From positions 46,023 through 110,022 of the forward strand of contig PXAT01000138.1 in NCBI GenBank assembly GCA_003565775.1: DNA of 64,000 bases. The letters are read 5' to 3'. The translations under genes were made by a program, and so were the position numbers. Position 1 is the first letter of the stretch. Each line of letters begins with the position of its first letter. The notes under the pieces are model-generated. The model saw nothing but the letters and a program-made list of their open reading frames with translations. It made no database searches and was not told the DNA's origin. Positions 19,410 through 30,340 of the stretch are shown here, piece by piece. This DNA comes from Ectothiorhodospiraceae bacterium. GTDB lineage: Bacteria > Pseudomonadota > Gammaproteobacteria > Nitrococcales > Aquisalimonadaceae.

Positions 19410-20498
19410 TTACAGCACGCGGCCGAGCGCCTGAAGGAATGCGGCGTTCTCCTGCGGCGTACCCACGGTCACGCGCAGGCAGTCCCGCAACATCGGGTGA
19501 CTGCCGTCCAGGCGCTTGATCAGCACCCCCGACTCGCGCAGTCCGAGGTGAGTCTTCGCAGCAGCACCGCCAACGGTCCGGAACGTCAGGAAATTGGCCC
19601 GACTCGGCCAGACCCGAGCGACACCGGGCACCTGCGCCAACGCGGCCGCCAGGCCCTCGCGATCATCCCTGATCTGCCGGCTCTGCTCGCGCAGCAGGGA
19701 ATCCTGATTCAGGGCAAAGGTCACGCTGAGTTGAGTCAGCACGTTGATATTGTAGGGCAGTCGGCACTTCTCCAGCTCATCGATCCACTGCGGATTGGCG
19801 ACCAGAAAACCCAGCCTGAGACCGGCCAGACCCATCTTCGACAGGGTTCGCATGACCAGCAACTGCGGCCGGCCGGGTACCTGATCGATAAAGCTCTCGC
19901 CGCAGAACGCGTGGTAGGCCTCGTCGACCACCACCACGCCGGGCGCAAGATCCAGAATCTCCTCGATCTGTCCGCGGTCGAAGGCATTGCCCGTGGGATT
20001 GTTCGGGTAGGCCAGATAGATGATCGCCGGCTGATGGCGATTGATGGCCTCGCGCATTGCCGGCATGTCGAGGGAAAAATCCTCGGCCTGCAGCGGCACC
20101 TCGACGAATCCCATGCCGGTGAATCCGGCAATCAATCGGTACATGGCGAAGCTGGGCCCGGGACTCAGCACCGTTCGCTGCTCGCCGCCCAGCGCCATGC
20201 CGAGCAGCTGAATGAGCTCGTCCGAACCGTTGCCGAGCAACAGCCCGGCCGCTTCCGGAACACCCTGGGTGCGCCGTAACCCGGCCTTCAGCTCCGTGGC
20301 CTGCGGATCCGGGTAACGATTGATCGCGGCATCACGCAGCAGCTCCAGCCACTGCCCGCGCAGGGCCTCCGGCCAGACGTAGGGATTCTCCATCGCGTCC
20401 AGCTTGATCAGGCCGGAAGCGGGCGGCACATGATAGGCCTGCATCTCCTGCACCGCCGGGCGCACGAGACGGCGGATCAGCGACCCGGCATCAGTCAC
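19410..20498 (-). CDS. hisC: Histidinol-phosphate aminotransferase
   Basis: PLP enzyme converting imidazole acetol phosphate to histidinol phosphate. The 362-residue product has the fold-type I motifs: [20 protein letters not shown], and the lysine in [16 protein letters not shown] that binds PLP. I start at the GTG at 20498, which overlaps the hisD stop by a few bases and begins the conserved region; a further 13 upstream in-frame residues would lie inside hisD. It ends the mla-murA-his transcription unit. Confidence 0.94.
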   Translation of the reverse strand: MTDAGSLIRRLVRPAVQEMQAYHVPPASGLIKLDAMENPYVWPEALRGQWLELLRDAAINRYPDPQATELKAGLRRTQGVPEAAGLLLGNGSDELIQLLGMALGGEQRTVLSPGPSFAMYRLIAGFTGMGFVEVPLQAEDFSLDMPAMREAINRHQPAIIYLAYPNNPTGNAFDRGQIEEILDLAPGVVVVDEAYHAFCGESFIDQVPGRPQLLVMRTLSKMGLAGLRLGFLVANPQWIDELEKCRLPYNINVLTQLSVTFALNQDSLLREQSRQIRDDREGLAAALAQVPGVARVWPSRANFLTFRTVGGAAAKTHLGLRESGVLIKRLDGSHPMLRDCLRVTVGTPQENAAFLQALGRVL

Positions 20499-21804
20499 CC
20501 GATTCCGCCTCGACCCGGTATTCGGCGGAGCGTGCATGGGCGGTCAGGCCTTCGGCATGGGCCAGCACGCTCGCCGGTTTGCCCAGATGCACGGCCCCGG
20601 CCGGACTGCAGTGGATGACGCTGCTGCGCTTCTGGAAGTCGTAGACCCCGAGCGGCGAGGCAAAGCGCGCGGTGCGCGACGTCGGCAGCACATGATCCGG
20701 ACCGGCGCAGTAATCCCCCAGCACTTCGGCGGTATGCCGACCGAGGAAGATCGCACCGGCATGGCGGATCCGCCCGGCCATCAGCTCGGGTTGCGCCACC
20801 GACAGCTCGAGGTGCTCCGGCGCGACCGCGTTGACCACCTCCTCGGCCTCGACCAGGTCGCGGACGCAGATCAGGGCGCCACGGCCGCTCAGCGAGGCGC
20901 GAATGATGTCGGAGCGCTCCATGCCGGGCAGCAGGCGCTCAATGGCATCCTGCACGTCGTCCAGATACCTCGATTCGGGACAGACCAGAATCGCCTGCGC
21001 GTCCTCGTCATGCTCCGCCTGGGAAAACAGATCCATGGCGATCCATTCCGGGTCGGTCTGGCCGTCGCAGACCACCAGGATTTCCGACGGGCCGGCGATC
21101 ATGTCGATGCCCACGGTACCGAACACACGTCGCTTGGCCTCCGCCACAAAGGCGTTACCCGGGCCGACGATCTTGTCCACCGCCGGCACCGTCTCGGTGC
21201 CATAGGCCAGCGCCGCCACCGCCTGCGCTCCGCCGATCGTAAAGACGCGGCTCACGCCGGCCAGCCAGGCGGCGGCCAGCACCATCGGCTCGAGTTCACC
21301 GTCCGGGGCCGGCACCACCATGACGATGTCCTGCACACCGGCGACTTTCGCCGGCACCGCGTTCATCAGCACCGATGACGGATAGGCGGCCTTGCCACCC
21401 GGCACGTACAGTCCGACCCGGTCCAGCGGGGTCACCTTCTGGCCGAGCACCGTGCCGTCACCGTCGTCGTAGCTGAAACCCTCGATCTTCTGGCGTTCGG
21501 CGTATGCGCGAATCCGCCGTTCGGCGAACTCCAGAGCCTCCCGCTGCTCGGTCGGCAAGGCGCGGAAGGCCTCCTCCAGACGAGACAGCGGCAGGTCCAG
21601 CTCACTCAGGCTGGCCGCCGACAGGCGATCGAACTTTTGCGTGTAGCGCAGCACCGCGGCATCGCCGTCGCGACGCACGTCCGCCAGAATGTCGCGCACC
21701 ACGTCCTCGACACGGTGTTCGTGACCGGCATCCCAGTCGGTCAACCGACGCAGGGCTGCCCAGAAATCGGGCTGCGTGGTACTCAGTCGGGCGATGTCTA
21801 CCAT
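20491..21804 (-). CDS. hisD: Histidinol dehydrogenase
   Basis: Zinc enzyme that oxidises histidinol to histidine in two NAD-dependent steps. The 437-residue product has the family length and motifs: [15 protein letters not shown] (about 133-147), the [12 protein letters not shown] region, and the [10 protein letters not shown] motif with its metal and catalytic residues. It lies between hisG and hisC. The remaining histidine genes are not in this window. Confidence 0.96.
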   Translation of the reverse strand: MVDIARLSTTQPDFWAALRRLTDWDAGHEHRVEDVVRDILADVRRDGDAAVLRYTQKFDRLSAASLSELDLPLSRLEEAFRALPTEQREALEFAERRIRAYAERQKIEGFSYDDGDGTVLGQKVTPLDRVGLYVPGGKAAYPSSVLMNAVPAKVAGVQDIVMVVPAPDGELEPMVLAAAWLAGVSRVFTIGGAQAVAALAYGTETVPAVDKIVGPGNAFVAEAKRRVFGTVGIDMIAGPSEILVVCDGQTDPEWIAMDLFSQAEHDEDAQAILVCPESRYLDDVQDAIERLLPGMERSDIIRASLSGRGALICVRDLVEAEEVVNAVAPEHLELSVAQPELMAGRIRHAGAIFLGRHTAEVLGDYCAGPDHVLPTSRTARFASPLGVYDFQKRSSVIHCSPAGAVHLGKPASVLAHAEGLTAHARSAEYRVEAESGD

Positions 21805-21814
21805 GGTCGTCTCC

Positions 21815-22450
21815 TCAGTCTTGCGCCAGGCTCTGCTGCAAGCGTGCGAGAAATTCCTTGATCGGCCGGTGCTTGAGCTTCATCGAAGCGCGATTGACCA
21901 CCATCCGCGAACTGATATCAGCGATATGCTCCAGCGGCACCAGGCCGTTGGCCTCGAGGGTTCGCCCGGTATCAACCAGATCGACGATCAGATCGGCCAG
22001 GCCGGCGATCGGAGCCAGTTCCATCGAGCCGTACAGCTTGATGGTCTCGATCTGGCGGCCCTGCTCGGCAAAGTACCGGCGCGTGATATTGACGAACTTG
22101 GTCGCGACCCGGAGCGTGCCCGGCCGATGCTGCGCTTCGGGGAAGCCGGCCACCATCAGCCTGCAGCGGGCGATTCCCAGATCCAGCGGCTCGTACAGGT
22201 CGGCGCCGCCATGCTCCATCAGCACGTCCTTGCCGGCGACCCCCAGATCAGCCGCACCATACTGCACGTAGGTCGGCACATCAGTGGCGCGCAGCACCAC
22301 CAGTTTGACCTCGGGCCGACTGGTGTCCAGCACCAGCTTGCGGCTCCGCTCCGGGTCGTCCACCGGTTCGATCCCGGCGGCCGCCAGCAACGGTAGCGTG
22401 TCGTTCAGAATACGCCCCTTGGACAGGGCGATGATCAATTGCTCACTCAT
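21815..22450 (-). CDS. hisG: ATP phosphoribosyltransferase, short form
   Basis: First enzyme of histidine synthesis, joining ATP and PRPP. The 211-residue product is the short form: the catalytic domains are present (IALSKGRIL, and the PRPP loop [12 protein letters not shown] near 160-171), but the C-terminal regulatory ACT-like domain of the long form is missing. Short HisG enzymes normally need the HisZ subunit, which is not encoded here. The start MSEQLIIAL was chosen because it follows murA by 29 bases and matches the family; an upstream in-frame ATG lies inside murA. Confidence 0.95.
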   Translation of the reverse strand: MSEQLIIALSKGRILNDTLPLLAAAGIEPVDDPERSRKLVLDTSRPEVKLVVLRATDVPTYVQYGAADLGVAGKDVLMEHGGADLYEPLDLGIARCRLMVAGFPEAQHRPGTLRVATKFVNITRRYFAEQGRQIETIKLYGSMELAPIAGLADLIVDLVDTGRTLEANGLVPLEHIADISSRMVVNRASMKLKHRPIKEFLARLQQSLAQD

Positions 22451-22479
22451 CGGACCGGATTCCTTGACTGCCGTCCGCC

Positions 22480-24093
<1,614 letters not shown>

Positions 24094-24097
<4 letters not shown>

Positions 24098-24441
24098 GCT
24101 TGCAACCCCTGTTGTTCCGTGTCCGAGACCGATGATTCCAGCGCCAGGATCTCGCGCACGCCGCAGGCATCGGCGATGGCGCGAATCTGATCCGGGACGC
24201 GGCTGAATGCAACGTGACCACCAGCCTGCCGCGCGCGCCGCGTCCAGGCCAGCAGCAACGCCACACCGGCGCTGTCGGCCCGCTGCACGCCAGCCAGATC
24301 CAGACGGCCGTTGGCGGCGAAATCGACGGTCTGCTCTACCTCGCGCCAGATTGCTGTCACCGAGCCGAAGCCCAGCTCCCCTTGCAGCGAGTACGACCCC
24401 GACGGCTCACGCGTCAGGCTTGCCGGGCGGTCAGTCATCAT
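24094..24441 (-). CDS. mlaB: MlaB, STAS subunit of the Mla transporter
   Basis: Cytoplasmic STAS-domain protein that binds and stabilises the MlaF ATPase. The 115-residue product has the STAS core with an ADSAGVALLLAW segment (about 56-67), where the conserved serine of this fold sits. Its start (ATGATG at 24441) overlaps the end of mlaD by 11 bases. Normally mlaC lies between mlaD and mlaB; here it does not. Confidence 0.9.
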
Positions 24442-24904
24442 CGTTGCCGTCCCCCATGCTGGTGAGGAAACGCCCGATCAGGCGTTCAAGCACCAGCGCC
24501 GACTGCGTCAGCGTGATCTCGTCACCCTCTTCCAGAAAGAAATCCAGCCCGCCGGGATCGATCGCGATGTACTGCTCGCCCAGCAGTCCGGAGGTGTAGA
24601 TCGATGCGCTGCTGTCTTCCGGGATCTCATTGTAGTTACGATCAATGGTCACCGTGACCACCGCATCGAAACTCCGCGCATCCAGCTCGATGGATTTGAC
24701 CCGACCGACCCGCCCCCCGGACATCGTCACCGGGGCCCGCTCGCGCAGCCCGCCGATATTGTTGAACCGCAGTTGCACATCGTAGCCATCCAGCGTCTGG
24801 AACAGCGGGATGTTGCTGACCTGCATCGCCAGCCCGAGAAAGGCGGCAAAACCGGCCGCGACAAAGAGCCCGACCCAGATTTCGACACTGCGTCCCATGT
24901 TCAT
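24431..24904 (-). CDS. mlaD: MlaD, periplasmic lipid-binding MCE protein
   Basis: Inner-membrane-anchored MCE protein whose hexamer forms a hydrophobic channel for phospholipids in the MlaFEDB complex. The 157-residue product has one N-terminal membrane helix (about 8-28), an MCE domain starting near YDVQLRFNNIGGL and the GLLGEQYIAIDPG loop. It is shorter at the C-terminus than the E. coli protein (183). I chose the ATG at 24904 because GGAG lies six bases upstream; a TTG two codons earlier and an ATG two codons later are alternatives. Confidence 0.94.
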   Translation of the reverse strand: MNMGRSVEIWVGLFVAAGFAAFLGLAMQVSNIPLFQTLDGYDVQLRFNNIGGLRERAPVTMSGGRVGRVKSIELDARSFDAVVTVTIDRNYNEIPEDSSASIYTSGLLGEQYIAIDPGGLDFFLEEGDEITLTQSALVLERLIGRFLTSMGDGNDDD

Positions 24905-24917
24905 CTCCAACTCCGAC

Positions 24918-25694
24918 TTAGCCGAACATCAGCGCGGTGAGGACGAAATCCAGCCCCAGCACTGCAAGTGAGGTATGCACCACGGTGCGCGTGGTCGCCC
25001 GACTCACGCCTTCCGACGTGGGCTCGGCATCATAGCCTTCGTAGACCGCGATCCAGCTGGCCACGAAACCGAACACCAGACTCTTGATCACGCCGTTCAT
25101 GACATCATCGCGAAAATCCACCGATGCCTGCATCTGACCCCAGAACGGACCGTCATCCAGCCCCAGCGCGCCGACGCCGACAAAATACGCGCCCATGATG
25201 CCGAGGAAACTGAAGATGGCGGCCAGCAACGGCATGGAAATGAAACCGGCAAGCAGGCGCGGGGCGATCACACGACGCATCGGGTCCACCGCCATCATCT
25301 CCATGCTCGACAGCTGTTCCGTGGTCTTCATCAGACCGATCTCTGCAGTCAGTGCGGAGCCGGCGCGACCGGCAAACAGCAGCGCGGTCACCACCGGCCC
25401 GAGTTCGCGCAGCAATGACAGCGCCACCAGCACGCCAAGCGAATCCTGAGCACCGAAATTGACCAGCGTGTTGTAACCCTGCAGCGCCAGCACCGCGCCG
25501 ACGAAGGTCCCGGACACGACGATGATGATCAGCGACAGGACGCCGATGGAATAGATCTGGGCCAGAACCAGCCCGGGTCGCAGCACCAGACTCGGAAGCC
25601 CGGCCAGCGCATGCCAGAGAAACAGCGAGGCGCGGCCGAGCCGTGACAGCGAGCCCAGGGTCGACCGACCGATGCGCGCGAGGAAGTCGGTCAT
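24918..25694 (-). CDS. mlaE: MlaE, permease of the Mla transporter
   Basis: Integral membrane subunit of the phospholipid transporter that keeps outer-membrane lipid asymmetry. The 258-residue product has about five to six hydrophobic helices and the family motifs [34 protein letters not shown] and [13 protein letters not shown] (the cytoplasmic coupling helix that contacts MlaF). Its ATG overlaps the mlaF stop. Confidence 0.96.
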   Translation of the reverse strand: MTDFLARIGRSTLGSLSRLGRASLFLWHALAGLPSLVLRPGLVLAQIYSIGVLSLIIIVVSGTFVGAVLALQGYNTLVNFGAQDSLGVLVALSLLRELGPVVTALLFAGRAGSALTAEIGLMKTTEQLSSMEMMAVDPMRRVIAPRLLAGFISMPLLAAIFSFLGIMGAYFVGVGALGLDDGPFWGQMQASVDFRDDVMNGVIKSLVFGFVASWIAVYEGYDAEPTSEGVSRATTRTVVHTSLAVLGLDFVLTALMFG

Positions 25695-26512
25695 GGCGCC
25701 TTGCCCAGCAGATCATCATCCAGCGAATCCGCCGGGTAATGAAACGGCACCGGCCCGTCCGGCAGGCCATGCATGAACTGCCGGACCCACTCCGACTCGG
25801 ACGCCATCAGCTCCTCCGGGGTACCCGACTCCACCACCTTCCCCTGGGATACGACATACACCAGATCGGCGATACGCGCCGTCTCGGCGACATCGTGCGA
25901 GACGATGACGCTGGTCAGACCGAGCGCGTCGTTCAACGTCCGGATCAGCGTGACCAGCGCACCCATGGAGATCGGATCCTGTCCGGCGAAGGGTTCGTCA
26001 TACATGATGATGTCCGGGTCCAGCGCGATCGCGCGGGCCAGAGCCACCCGGCGCGCCATGCCGCCGGACAATTCCCCGGGCATCAGATCACGTGCGCCCC
26101 GCAGCCCGACCGCCTGCAGCTTCATGAGGACCAGGTCGCGAATCAGCATTTCCGGCAGATCGGTATGCTCGCGCAGCGGAAACGCCACGTTCTCGAACAC
26201 ATTGAGATGCGTGAACAGGGCACCGCTCTGAAACAGCAGACCCATGCGCCGGCGCAGGGCATACAGCTGACGGTGACGCATCTTGTGGACCACCTGTCCG
26301 TCCACCGCCACCGAGCCCGCATCGGGACGCAGCTGACCGCCGATCAGGCGCAGCAGGGTGGTCTTGCCGGTGCCGCTCGGCCCCATGATCGCCGTCACCG
26401 AGCCGCGAGGTATGCGAACATCGACGCCGTTGAAGATCACGTTGCGGCCGCGTGCGAACGACAGATTCTGAATGTCGACGAGGCAATCGTCGTCGGAGAC
26501 TGGGGCGGCCAT
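25691..26512 (-). CDS. mlaF: MlaF, ATPase of the Mla transporter
   Basis: ABC ATPase that powers lipid movement by MlaE and MlaD. The 273-residue product has Walker [10 protein letters not shown] at 44-52, signature LSGGMARR at 148-155, Walker B with [13 protein letters not shown], and the H-loop [11 protein letters not shown]-terminal extension ends in [12 protein letters not shown]; in E. coli this tail wraps onto the neighbouring MlaF. It heads the minus-strand unit mlaFEDB-ibaG-murA-hisGDC and has a recognisable promoter upstream. Confidence 0.96.
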   Translation of the reverse strand: MAAPVSDDDCLVDIQNLSFARGRNVIFNGVDVRIPRGSVTAIMGPSGTGKTTLLRLIGGQLRPDAGSVAVDGQVVHKMRHRQLYALRRRMGLLFQSGALFTHLNVFENVAFPLREHTDLPEMLIRDLVLMKLQAVGLRGARDLMPGELSGGMARRVALARAIALDPDIIMYDEPFAGQDPISMGALVTLIRTLNDALGLTSVIVSHDVAETARIADLVYVVSQGKVVESGTPEELMASESEWVRQFMHGLPDGPVPFHYPADSLDDDLLGKAP

Positions 26513-26554
26513 GAGTTCCTGTTTTCAAACGAGCGAGCCGGCGAATGGCGGTCG

Positions 26555-26583
26555 AGTATCGGTGAAGGGCAGAAACGAGTCAA
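26555..26583 (-). promoter_or_regulatory. sigma70 promoter of the mla-murA-his unit
   Basis: On the minus strand TTGACT (26583-26578), a 17-base spacer and GATACT (26560-26555) form a good promoter. Transcription would begin near 26548, about 36 bases before the mlaF ATG. Confidence 0.65.
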
Positions 26584-26686
26584 ATCAAGGGCTGGCGGCG
26601 TTTTTTCCGGTCGCGCGCACGCCTGAGCAAGCACCGAAGCCAGTCCCGCGCGGGACAGATGAGGCGCCAGGGCAAAGGCAAGCGTA

Positions 26687-27616
26687 ATGCTGACGATTCT
26701 GCTGGCAACCCTGCTGATCGGCCTGCTGGTGCTGGCCTGGAGCGCCGACCTGCTGTTGCGGCAGGCGGCGCGACTCGCGGAGCGCCTCAATGCACCTCCG
26801 TTACTGCTCGGCGTGCTGCTGGTCGGTCTCGGCACCTCGGCACCGGAATTACTGGTGTCAGCCGTCGCGGCCTTCGACGGACGAGGCGACATGGCCGCCG
26901 GCAACGCCATCGGCTCGAACATCGCCAACCTGGCGCTGGTACTGCCCCTGACGGCGCTCCTCGTTCCGCTGCGATCCGCATCGGGTCCGCCGCTGATCGC
27001 GTCCTGCGTGCTCCTCGGCATCACGCTGTGCGTGCCTGTGTTGCTGTGGGATGGCCAGCTCAGTCGAGGCAACGGCGCAGTCCTCTTGCTGGCGCTTGTG
27101 CTCGCGCTTTTTTGGCTGGCCCGGCGTCGTTCGCCGGAGGTGGCGGCGACGGCCACATCGGACGCCCCGCCATGGCGCCCCTTGCTGATGGCCCTGACTG
27201 CGCTGGCACTGCTGCTGCTCGGCGCGCGCGTGGCGGTCTGGTCGGCGGCGGAACTGGCCCACCTGTTCGGGCTCAGCGAACTGGTCATCGGCCTCAGCGT
27301 GCTGGCACTCGGCACCAGCCTGCCGGAAATCGCCACCTGCCTGGCGGCAGCCAGGCAACGCCAGGGTGCACTGCTGTACGGCAATCTGCTGGGGTCCTGT
27401 CTGTTCAACCTGCTGGGTGTCCTGGGTCTTGCCGCAGTGATCCAGCCGTTGCCGCTGCCGACGGTGTTCCTGACCCGCGACTACCTGCTGATGAGCCTGG
27501 TCACGCTGGGCGCCGGCGCCCTGCTGCACCGACGGCGCGGGACCGGCCTGACCATCGCGCTGCTGTTGCTGGCGACCTACATCGGCTATCAGTGGCTGAT
27601 TCTGGGAGCACACTGA
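26687..27616 (+). CDS. yrbG: Calcium/sodium antiporter family protein YrbG
   Basis: Inner-membrane cation/Ca2+ exchanger of the CaCA family; the ion moved by YrbG is not established. The 309-residue product has about ten hydrophobic helices arranged as two inverted halves, each with the alpha-repeat signature: VGLGTSAPELLVS (about 46-58) and LALGTSLPEIATC (about 205-217), each followed by a G-N-x-x-G-S-x-x-x-N-L motif. It is the first plus-strand gene, divergent from mlaF, and leads towards kdsD as in E. coli, though a repeat-filled gap of 551 bases intervenes. Confidence 0.92.
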   Translation: MLTILLATLLIGLLVLAWSADLLLRQAARLAERLNAPPLLLGVLLVGLGTSAPELLVSAVAAFDGRGDMAAGNAIGSNIANLALVLPLTALLVPLRSASGPPLIASCVLLGITLCVPVLLWDGQLSRGNGAVLLLALVLALFWLARRRSPEVAATATSDAPPWRPLLMALTALALLLLGARVAVWSAAELAHLFGLSELVIGLSVLALGTSLPEIATCLAAARQRQGALLYGNLLGSCLFNLLGVLGLAAVIQPLPLPTVFLTRDYLLMSLVTLGAGALLHRRRGTGLTIALLLLATYIGYQWLILGAH

Positions 27617-28097
27617 CGGATTCCCGCGTTCGCGCGCTGGCGTCCGAATGGTTAGAGACAAGGCGCGCTACGCAAGGCGACAGTCGGGCGAAGATGCGAC
27701 CTGACCGGGGCTCCGATGCCGAGCGGGCGGATACCGGCTCCGGAACCGCTGCAAGGGCATCCCTGCCCGCTTGACGATCGCGCCCATGCGATCGACATTA
27801 CTCTGCCGACATCCGCCCGCTCGGCTTCGCGCGTGTGGCGCACCCGGGTTACGTGGCTTCGGCGCCAGCCCGGATCCGGCACGGCAGTTCGGGCCGGGGT
27901 CAGGGATTCCCTCGGAGGGATGTCGGCCGCAGGGGCGCGGCCGTCAAGCCCCGTGGATGGGTTCACGGCGGTCCCGGAGAGGGAATGCCTGACCCCGGCT
28001 AGGCACCGAACCGTGAGGCTGGCACCCACGTCGAAAGCAGTTGCTAGCTGACCAAACCCGGTGTCGGGCGCAGACGCAGAAATCAGACAGTGTGTCC
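27617..28097. repeat. Degenerate foldback element with nested inverted repeat
   Basis: This fills most of the 551-base gap between yrbG and kdsD; no gene is visible in it. Its left side (27620-27690, with GGCGTCCG then ACAAGGCGCGCTACGC) and right side (28041-28097, with TGACCAAACCCGG then TCGGGCGCAGACGCAG) resemble the left and right ends of the 277-base elements at 47933-48482. The middle is unrelated to them and contains a second inverted repeat (27893-27999). I read it as an old copy interrupted or replaced internally. Confidence 0.65.
27893..27999. repeat. Inverted repeat, 21-base arms
   Basis: The arms 27893-27913 and 27979-27999 are complementary at 20 of 21 positions; the left arm begins GCCGGGGTCAGGGATTCCCT. 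They enclose 65 bases. A related arm occurs at 31665-31686 in the lptB-rpoN gap. Confidence 0.75.
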
Positions 28098-28125
28098 TTT
28101 GGTTCTCGCAGCCAATCCGGGGCTT

Positions 28126-28133
28126 GCTATGAT
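28126..28133 (+). promoter_or_regulatory. Extended -10 promoter for kdsD
   Basis: GCTATGAT, preceded by T (TGCTATGAT from 28125), is an extended -10 with a 5/6 hexamer at 28128-28133 and no clear -35. A transcript starting near 28140 would exclude the ATG at 28129 and leave the TTG at 28168 as the kdsD start. Confidence 0.5.
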
Positions 28134-28167
28134 CCGGCGACGGTCAGAGACGACACGAGGAAACGAC

Positions 28168-29178
28168 TTGCACAACGAAACGCCGGATGGTGTCCAAAGC
28201 CGTCGCCTGGACGAGGCCAGCCTGCTGCGCATGGCGCGCAGTGTGCTGGACCTGGAAGCGAACGCGGTGCGGGCGCTGATCGAGCGGATTGATGGCGACT
28301 TCGCCGAGGCCTGCCGCCACCTGATTCAGTGCAGCGGCCGCATCGTCGTGCTCGGCATGGGCAAGTCGGGGCATATCGGCGGCAAGATCGCCGCCACGCT
28401 GGCAAGCACCGGATCGCCGGCCTTTTTCGTCCATCCCGGCGAAGCCAGCCACGGTGATCTCGGCATGCTGACCCGCCATGACGTCGCCCTGATCCTGTCG
28501 AATTCCGGCGAGACCGGCGAACTGGTGACCATCCTGCCGCTGATCAAGCGCCTCGGCATCCCGCTGATCGCGCTCACCGGGAACCCCGGCTCGACACTGG
28601 CCAGCGCCGCCACCGTGCATATCGACGTCAGCGTCGCGCAGGAGGCCTGCCCGCTCAATCTGGCGCCGACATCCAGCACCACCGCCGCCCTGGCCATGGG
28701 GGATGCGATCGCCGTGGCGCTGCTGGAAGCACGCGGTTTCACCGCCGAGGATTTCGCCCGCTCGCACCCGGGCGGCCGGCTCGGCCGCCGCCTGTTGCTG
28801 CTGATCGACGACATCATGCATCAGGGCGAGCGGATACCGCGGGTGCGGGATACGGCACCCCTGCGCGATGCGCTGGTCGAAATGAGCGAGAAGGGACTCG
28901 GCATGACGACCGTGCTCGATGCGGACCATCGGCTGGCCGGCATCTTCACCGACGGCGACCTTCGCCGCAGCCTCGATCAGGGCATCGACGTGCATCGGGC
29001 GCTGGTGCGCGATGTGATGACCACCGGTGGTCGCACCATCGCGCCGGGCGCCCTCGCTGCCGAAGCGCTCCGTCTGATGGAAGAGCACAAGATCAATGCG
29101 CTGGTGGTGGTCGACCGGCAACAGCAGGTGGTCGGCGCGCTCAACATGCACGACCTGCTGCGTTCCGGAGTGGTGTGA
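28168..29178 (+). CDS. kdsD: Arabinose-5-phosphate isomerase
   Basis: Converts ribulose 5-phosphate to arabinose 5-phosphate, the first step to the LPS sugar KDO. The 336-residue product has an N-terminal SIS domain (GMGKSGHIGGKIA, then SNSGETGEL) and two C-terminal CBS domains, the second ending NALVVVDRQQQVVG. I propose a TTG start: GAGGAAACGAC lies directly upstream, and the length then matches the family (E. coli 328). The ATG at 28129 lies inside the probable -10 element. It begins the KDO/Lpt run. Confidence 0.93.
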   Translation: MHNETPDGVQSRRLDEASLLRMARSVLDLEANAVRALIERIDGDFAEACRHLIQCSGRIVVLGMGKSGHIGGKIAATLASTGSPAFFVHPGEASHGDLGMLTRHDVALILSNSGETGELVTILPLIKRLGIPLIALTGNPGSTLASAATVHIDVSVAQEACPLNLAPTSSTTAALAMGDAIAVALLEARGFTAEDFARSHPGGRLGRRLLLLIDDIMHQGERIPRVRDTAPLRDALVEMSEKGLGMTTVLDADHRLAGIFTDGDLRRSLDQGIDVHRALVRDVMTTGGRTIAPGALAAEALRLMEEHKINALVVVDRQQQVVGALNMHDLLRSGVV

Positions 29179-29742
29179 ATGAGCGGCGATGACAACAGCC
29201 TGGCGCATCTGCCCGACAAGACACTGCTGCGGCGCGCCGGCGACATCCGCCTGCTGGTGCTGGATGTAGACGGCGTGCTCACCGATGGCACGCTCTGGTA
29301 CGGCGATCACGGTGAACAGGTGAAGGCTTTCAACAGCCTGGATGGCCTGGGACTGGCGCTGCTCCAGCGCGAGCAGATCGCCGTGGCCCTGCTGAGTGCC
29401 CGCGATTCTGCGCCCCTGCGCCAGCGGGCCGCGGAACTGGGGATCCACCATCTGATGCTGGGCCGGCACGACAAGTCCGCCGCCTGGCAGGCACTGCTCG
29501 ACACCTGCGGCGTCAGAGCCGCGCAAGCCGCGTACGTCGGCGACGACCTGCTCGATCTACCGGTACTGCGTCTCGCCGGACTGGCGATCACGGTACCGAA
29601 CGGCCACCCCGCCCTGCAGCAACGTTGCGACTGGTGCACCACCCGCCACGGCGGCGCCGGCGCGGTGCGCGAGGTCTGCGAACTGATACTGGCCGGTCAT
29701 GGCCGGCTGGAGGCCATCATCCAGGAGTACGCCGATGGCTGA
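29179..29742 (+). CDS. kdsC: KDO-8-phosphate phosphatase
   Basis: HAD-superfamily phosphatase that releases KDO from KDO 8-phosphate. The 187-residue product has the HAD motif I LDVDGVLTDG with nucleophile D29 and acid/base D31, the LLSARDSAP motif II region and GDDLLDLPVL motif IV. It is a C0-type (tetrameric, capless) member. The ATG follows the kdsD stop without a gap, and its 3' end overlaps lptC. Confidence 0.95.
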   Translation: MSGDDNSLAHLPDKTLLRRAGDIRLLVLDVDGVLTDGTLWYGDHGEQVKAFNSLDGLGLALLQREQIAVALLSARDSAPLRQRAAELGIHHLMLGRHDKSAAWQALLDTCGVRAAQAAYVGDDLLDLPVLRLAGLAITVPNGHPALQQRCDWCTTRHGGAGAVREVCELILAGHGRLEAIIQEYADG

Positions 29743-30340
29743 GATGCTGGTGCCGCGCGCCTCGCGACGTCGCCTTTTCCCTTGGATCGTCCTGGTCCTG
29801 CTGGTGGTGGTCGGCTGGTGGGTTCTGGACGAGCAGATGCGGCCCGTCGGGCCGCAGGACGTGACGCGCGAGGAACCCGAGGAAAGGCAACCGGACTATT
29901 TCATCGAGGATTTTCACACCGTGGCGCTGAACGAGAACGGGGAACCGGCCTGGGAGTTGCGCGGCCCGCGCATGCTACATTTCATCGATGAGGATTTGTG
30001 GCTGATCCGCTCGCCAGACCTGCTCTACCACAGTGACGGGGGTGAACCCTGGCACCTGGTCTCGGACTCCGGGCGCGCCTGGGCCGGCTTCAGCGAAGCC
30101 GTTCTGGAAGGCGAGGTGGTGGTGAATCGCGAGGCAGGACCGGACCATCCCTGGTCGCGCCTGGAAACCAGCGAGGCCTGGCTGTATCCGCCGGAGCGGC
30201 TGATCCAGACGCAGCAGCCGGCGATCTACCGGACCCGCGGCGCCATTCTCGAGGGCGTTGGTGCCAGAGGCGAACTGGCGAGCGACCGCCTGAACATTCT
30301 ATCCGAGGTAAAATCACGCTATGCGCCGGAAACCGATTGA
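29735..30340 (+). CDS. lptC: LPS export protein LptC
   Basis: Bitopic inner-membrane protein that passes lipopolysaccharide from LptBFG to LptA. The 201-residue product has a positively charged start, one membrane helix (about 13-30) and a periplasmic beta-jellyroll domain. LptC sequences diverge strongly; the call relies on topology, the PDYFIEDFHTVALNENG segment and its place between kdsC and lptA. The start ATG overlaps the kdsC end; upstream in-frame codons lie inside kdsC. Confidence 0.93.
   Translation: MAEMLVPRASRRRLFPWIVLVLLVVVGWWVLDEQMRPVGPQDVTREEPEERQPDYFIEDFHTVALNENGEPAWELRGPRMLHFIDEDLWLIRSPDLLYHSDGGEPWHLVSDSGRAWAGFSEAVLEGEVVVNREAGPDHPWSRLETSEAWLYPPERLIQTQQPAIYRTRGAILEGVGARGELASDRLNILSEVKSRYAPETD

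Noticed and set aside
27652..28029. 125-codon minus-strand frame between yrbG and kdsD
   Set aside because: It lies inside the composite repeat and has no similarity that I recognise.
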